DNA from: Pisaster brevispinus
Taxonomy: Eukaryota > Echinodermata > Asteroidea > Forcipulatida > Asteriidae
Assembly: GCA_023634235.1 (NCBI GenBank)
Contig: JAMKCF010000006.1
Coordinates: 22,831,163 to 22,895,162, forward strand
Direction of reading: 5' to 3'
DNA: 64,000 bases
The position numbers and the translations under genes are program-made. The notes under the pieces were generated by a model, which was not told the origin of the DNA, ran no database searches, and was given only the letters and a program-made list of their open reading frames with translations. Positions 61,191 through 64,000 of this stretch are shown here, in pieces (position 1 is the first letter of the stretch; every line of letters starts with the position of its first letter).

Positions 61191-61717
61191 CACGAGGACA
61201 AATCACAGAACAATAACAACTTTTAAGGGCACCAGTCTATGTACTGTATCACTCGTTGCATAAATACTCGAGTAGTATCCAACTCAAATAAACTAACGAC
61301 GCATGTTGACACTTCATTCGTCTACTGGGGAACAACCGGGGGGGGGGTATGCGTCGGTGGCATACTTTTTACATCCATGGCGATTTTTATAAATGAGTTA
61401 AATCAAGATACTCAAAATGCAGTATTTGAATTATTCATGGTAGAGGTATTAAAACAAGTTTATGTGTTGTTGTGTATCATAACATTGATTAATTTTATAA
61501 ACTTATAAATCACAACTGCAAAACCTATAAGTATATAGACGGCTGGTTGAAAGACTAGTGCAATTCATTATGCGTCCCCCTTTATCTCGTCCATAAAATT
61601 ATAACGGTCAAAGGTCAGTGACGTCAACCACAGTGAACGCAAGTCAGGACGTCGTTTCATCTAAAGCTAGCTACACGTGTGAATTTTTTCACACGGCACG
61701 CCATTTTGGAGCTGCAG

Positions 61718-61729
61718 TGCACACGGCCC
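61718..61729 (+). promoter_or_regulatory. Metal-response element, extended consensus
   Basis: The bases TGCACACGGCCC match the core TGCRCNC and the whole GGCCC extension recognised by the zinc-sensing factor MTF-1. The site is about 690 bp upstream of the ZIP ATG and 1.57 kb from the ZnT ATG. A full match to this 12-mer is not expected by chance in 2.3 kb. Confidence 0.55.
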
Positions 61730-61813
61730 GTTGCAGCCTTTTTTGGAACCGTGCGGAGAATTTCCAAGACCCGTGCAACAATTCGACCAAGTTTGATGTT
61801 GATGTTTTGACTG

Positions 61814-61825
61814 AACCACGTGGTT
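61814..61825. promoter_or_regulatory. Palindromic E-box
   Basis: AACCACGTGGTT is a perfect 12-bp palindrome centred on CACGTG, a binding core for bHLH-zipper factors. It is 600 bp upstream of the ZIP ATG and about 90 bp from the best metal-response element. Confidence 0.4.
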
Positions 61826-62026
61826 TCTACTTACGGGGAGGATGGGTAAAATAAGATCTATTTCAAAGAAAACATGACCAGAATTGTAGAAAAAGCTTAG
61901 AATGTTCTTTGTTTGAGTGTGTTTTGCGTCCATTATGGACTGAAGGCCAAGCACGCGGTGGTGATGTATGTGTAGCGCGGATGCATCGGATGTTGTTTGT
62001 GCGGTGTGTACCAACACCCACCCGTA

Positions 62027-62033
62027 GCGTGCA
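62027..62033 (-). promoter_or_regulatory. Metal-response element core (weak)
   Basis: GCGTGCA reads TGCACGC on the minus strand and fits the core only. It is about 390 bp upstream of the ZIP ATG. Confidence 0.2.
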
Positions 62034-62418
62034 ATTGGCTCAATATATTGCTAGGGTTCAGTGACTCGGATTCTCTCCTTGCTTGACTTAAGCTCAAGCT
62101 TCATATAAAAACAGTGAGGGGAAAAACCAAAGAAAAAAGGAAACGTCAACGAAAGTTTATCACGATACGTACCCTCGTCTATAGGCTTACCCATCTTGGA
62201 GGGCCGACAATTATTTATTGGCTGAGAGTGAGAGAGCAGCATCACTACGCGGCCAGAAAACGGGGTTGGTGACGAATGGTAAATGTGTCCAACAGTTTCT
62301 CTTTGAAGAATGCAAACTGAAAATGTGTTGAATGCCTTATTTGTCTTTTCTTTCTTAAATTAAAACGGAAAAAGATAATTAATAGTAAGACGTTTTATGG
62401 GTAACTCTTAGACCGAAG

Positions 62419-62982
62419 ATGGTTCTCTCAAGATGGATAAGGGCATCATCATTAGTTCTGTTTGCTCTCAGCTCTGTCCTGATACCTTGCCAGTGTTTTG
62501 CGAGGAGGAAAGAAGGAGATGTTGGAACGCATCTCCCGGACGAAGGTGACGGTCAGCCTGACAAAATTGACCACGATAATGGAGAATTTCTCCATCAACT
62601 TTTCCTCAAGTATGGAGACGACTCAGGTCGGATAAGCTTCCGGGGTTTTGTGGAACTTGTTGGGAGTATTGGGCTCGGCGGGCACGACGCGACGGATTTG
62701 CCTGCATTCGAATCGGAACGTAGGCATCATCACCACATAGAGTGGCACGAGCAAGAGTCAGAATCGACAGGTGATCAACACCTCGATGAGGAAACGGCAA
62801 CTTCTGGGGAAGTAGTGTCACCTGCTATGCCGTTGGATCAACCTGCGGATAAAGATCGCGATCGCGACGGTGGGTTTCCTGGGCGTGTTGGACCGACCAA
62901 GCCCGTGGTTGGGGCGGACTCGAACGGACACGAAGACGGTGACTCCGGAACGGAATCTGAACATGCCCCACAAGTAACTCAG
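62419..62982 (+). CDS. LIV-1-type zinc importer (ZIP6/ZIP10-like), first coding exon only
   Basis: The exon encodes the first 188 residues and ends at a strong donor, CAG|GTAAGG. The ATG has A at -3 and G at +4. Residues 1-28 form a signal peptide with a hydrophobic core (LVLFALSSVLIPC). Residues 57-88 (FLHQLFLKYGDDSGRISFRG and on through FVELVGSIGLGG) match the conserved helix in the outer domain of LIV-1 zinc importers such as ZIP6 and ZIP10. A histidine cluster, RRHHHHIEWHE (101-111), and a long Asp/Glu-rich stretch follow, as expected of a metal-collecting outer domain. The membrane part must lie beyond the window. Calling it SLC39 is well supported; which member is not settled. Confidence 0.8.
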
Positions 62983-64000
62983 GTAAGGTGCTTTTTTTTC
63001 AATCTTAGTTGTTGAAATCACGAGTTCGCGAAAGAATCTGAAAACTTAAAAATCTTATTCTTATTAAACAAAATCTCAAACAAACCAAAACCTAAAAAAA
63101 AAAACCGCTCATATTTACCCAAATAAGACACTACTGTTCGGTCCCAACGAAAGAACAGAAAGGGGCAATAGCATAGCATGCCCAAAACATGTTTAGAAAC
63201 TGTTTTGGGGACGGTTTCCTTTTATTTATAACATTCTACTGTAATCGTACCCAGATTATAATGCACAAATATTACTCACTTCATATTCCAACAGCTGAGT
63301 ATATGAAATAAATACTGTGCTTTTCGTGGTATTGTTTTTGAAATTCTGCGTTTTCCGCAAAACCATGAGCTGATAACAGGTTCTAATACAATTGTTTTCA
63401 CAGTAAAGATCAGTAAAGTTGATCAAGTTTAAATAAACAAGCCTGTGCACGAAATACACCTCTAACCAAATAAAGTACACCTTCTAACCAAAGAAGGCAT
63501 TCCAGGAAAGGCGGGAAAGACCTAGAGGCTGAACGAAGTAGGAATTTGCTTCCTGTTCATGTATTTTGAAACTTTATACTTGAATTTGACTTACCGCTCT
63601 GAGAAATTTCTTGGGATATTACTCAACGTGTGGAATTAACTTAGCTTGTTTCACCGCTTGAGGCTTTTTCACGTGCATTTCAACTTGTCCTTTGCACAAA
63701 AACTTATCCTTCACTGATAAACCATTATAATAACAGATTTAAATGTATTGTCCTCATTCAACACAATCCCCTTTTCGGAACTTTTTGTGACATGCTCGGT
63801 TTTTATGAAGCCTGCTTGTTTTGATTTGAATCACAAGTTTTTGGAAATAACGCTGAAATGTTTCTGCCGTGACGAACAATGTTTACGTTACGTGCAGAGT
63901 TCAGACGCTGAGATCAAAAGGGGGCCTTTCTGTTGTTTTGATAATCATTCACTTTGAATTCATCAAATTTATCAAAGTGGAACTATAGGAAACAGAGACT
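62983..64000. other. Start of ZIP intron 1
   Basis: The stretch follows the ZIP donor. It is AT-rich, with no exon or repeat family I recognise. Confidence 0.6.

Larger units (their letters stand above)
60149..62418. promoter_or_regulatory. Divergent spacer between ZnT and ZIP start codons
   Basis: The 2.3-kb stretch lies between two genes transcribed away from each other, so it must hold both promoters and 5' untranslated exons. Features seen are metal-response element matches, a palindromic E-box, a fourfold GCCGTCAACTC repeat, a 23-bp palindrome and a run of 27 C at 60931-60957. No convincing TATA box was fixed and no further coding sequence was found. Confidence 0.6.

Noticed and set aside
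60389..62033. Metal-response cores as a significant cluster
   Set aside because: Three cores are close to the chance number for this length; only the extended match at 61718 is kept as evidence.

Overview
The window is animal nuclear DNA from an invertebrate deuterostome, most likely an echinoderm and perhaps a sea star. Genes are split into short exons with GT-AG introns. Introns and spacers are full of tRNA-derived SINEs, short palindromic (MITE-like) elements and minisatellites. The protein matches are to metazoan families. The species call rests on repeat flavour and is only moderately sure. No rRNA, CRISPR, bacterial or intact viral gene was seen.

Four protein-coding genes were reconstructed by hand, joining exons by reading-frame phase and splice sites. 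(1) 72-13420 (+): the 3' part of AP4E1, the epsilon subunit of adaptor complex AP-4. It has 17 exons here, with the 5' end off the left edge; one intron (3964-4691) is a textbook minor-spliceosome AT-AC intron. (2) 38904-20370 (-): a complete SLC22-type organic ion transporter of 532 residues in 9 exons, with a first intron of about 8.9 kb. (3) 60148-49276 (-): a complete vesicular-type zinc exporter (SLC30/ZnT2-3-8 clade) of 417 residues in 7 exons. (4) 62419-62982 (+): the first coding exon of a LIV-1-type zinc importer (SLC39, ZIP6/ZIP10-like), which continues past the right edge.

Layout: AP4E1 and SLC22 converge, and the 6.9 kb between their stop codons holds two large minisatellites. One, of about 52 bp, carries many AATAAA plus GU-rich signals in the AP4E1 sense. 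The other is a 40-bp array just past the SLC22 stop. About 10.4 kb of mostly unassigned, repeat-rich DNA lies between the SLC22 start and the ZnT stop. ZnT and ZIP are head to head, with 2.3 kb between their start codons. That spacer holds a near-ideal metal-response element, weaker core matches, a palindromic E-box and a fourfold 11-bp repeat. ZnT moves zinc out of the cytosol and ZIP moves it in, so a shared zinc-responsive promoter region is the most attractive biological hypothesis in the window.

All splice models are by eye. Exon phases close without frameshifts in the three multi-exon genes, which is the main reason for confidence. Untranslated regions and transcription starts could not be fixed.
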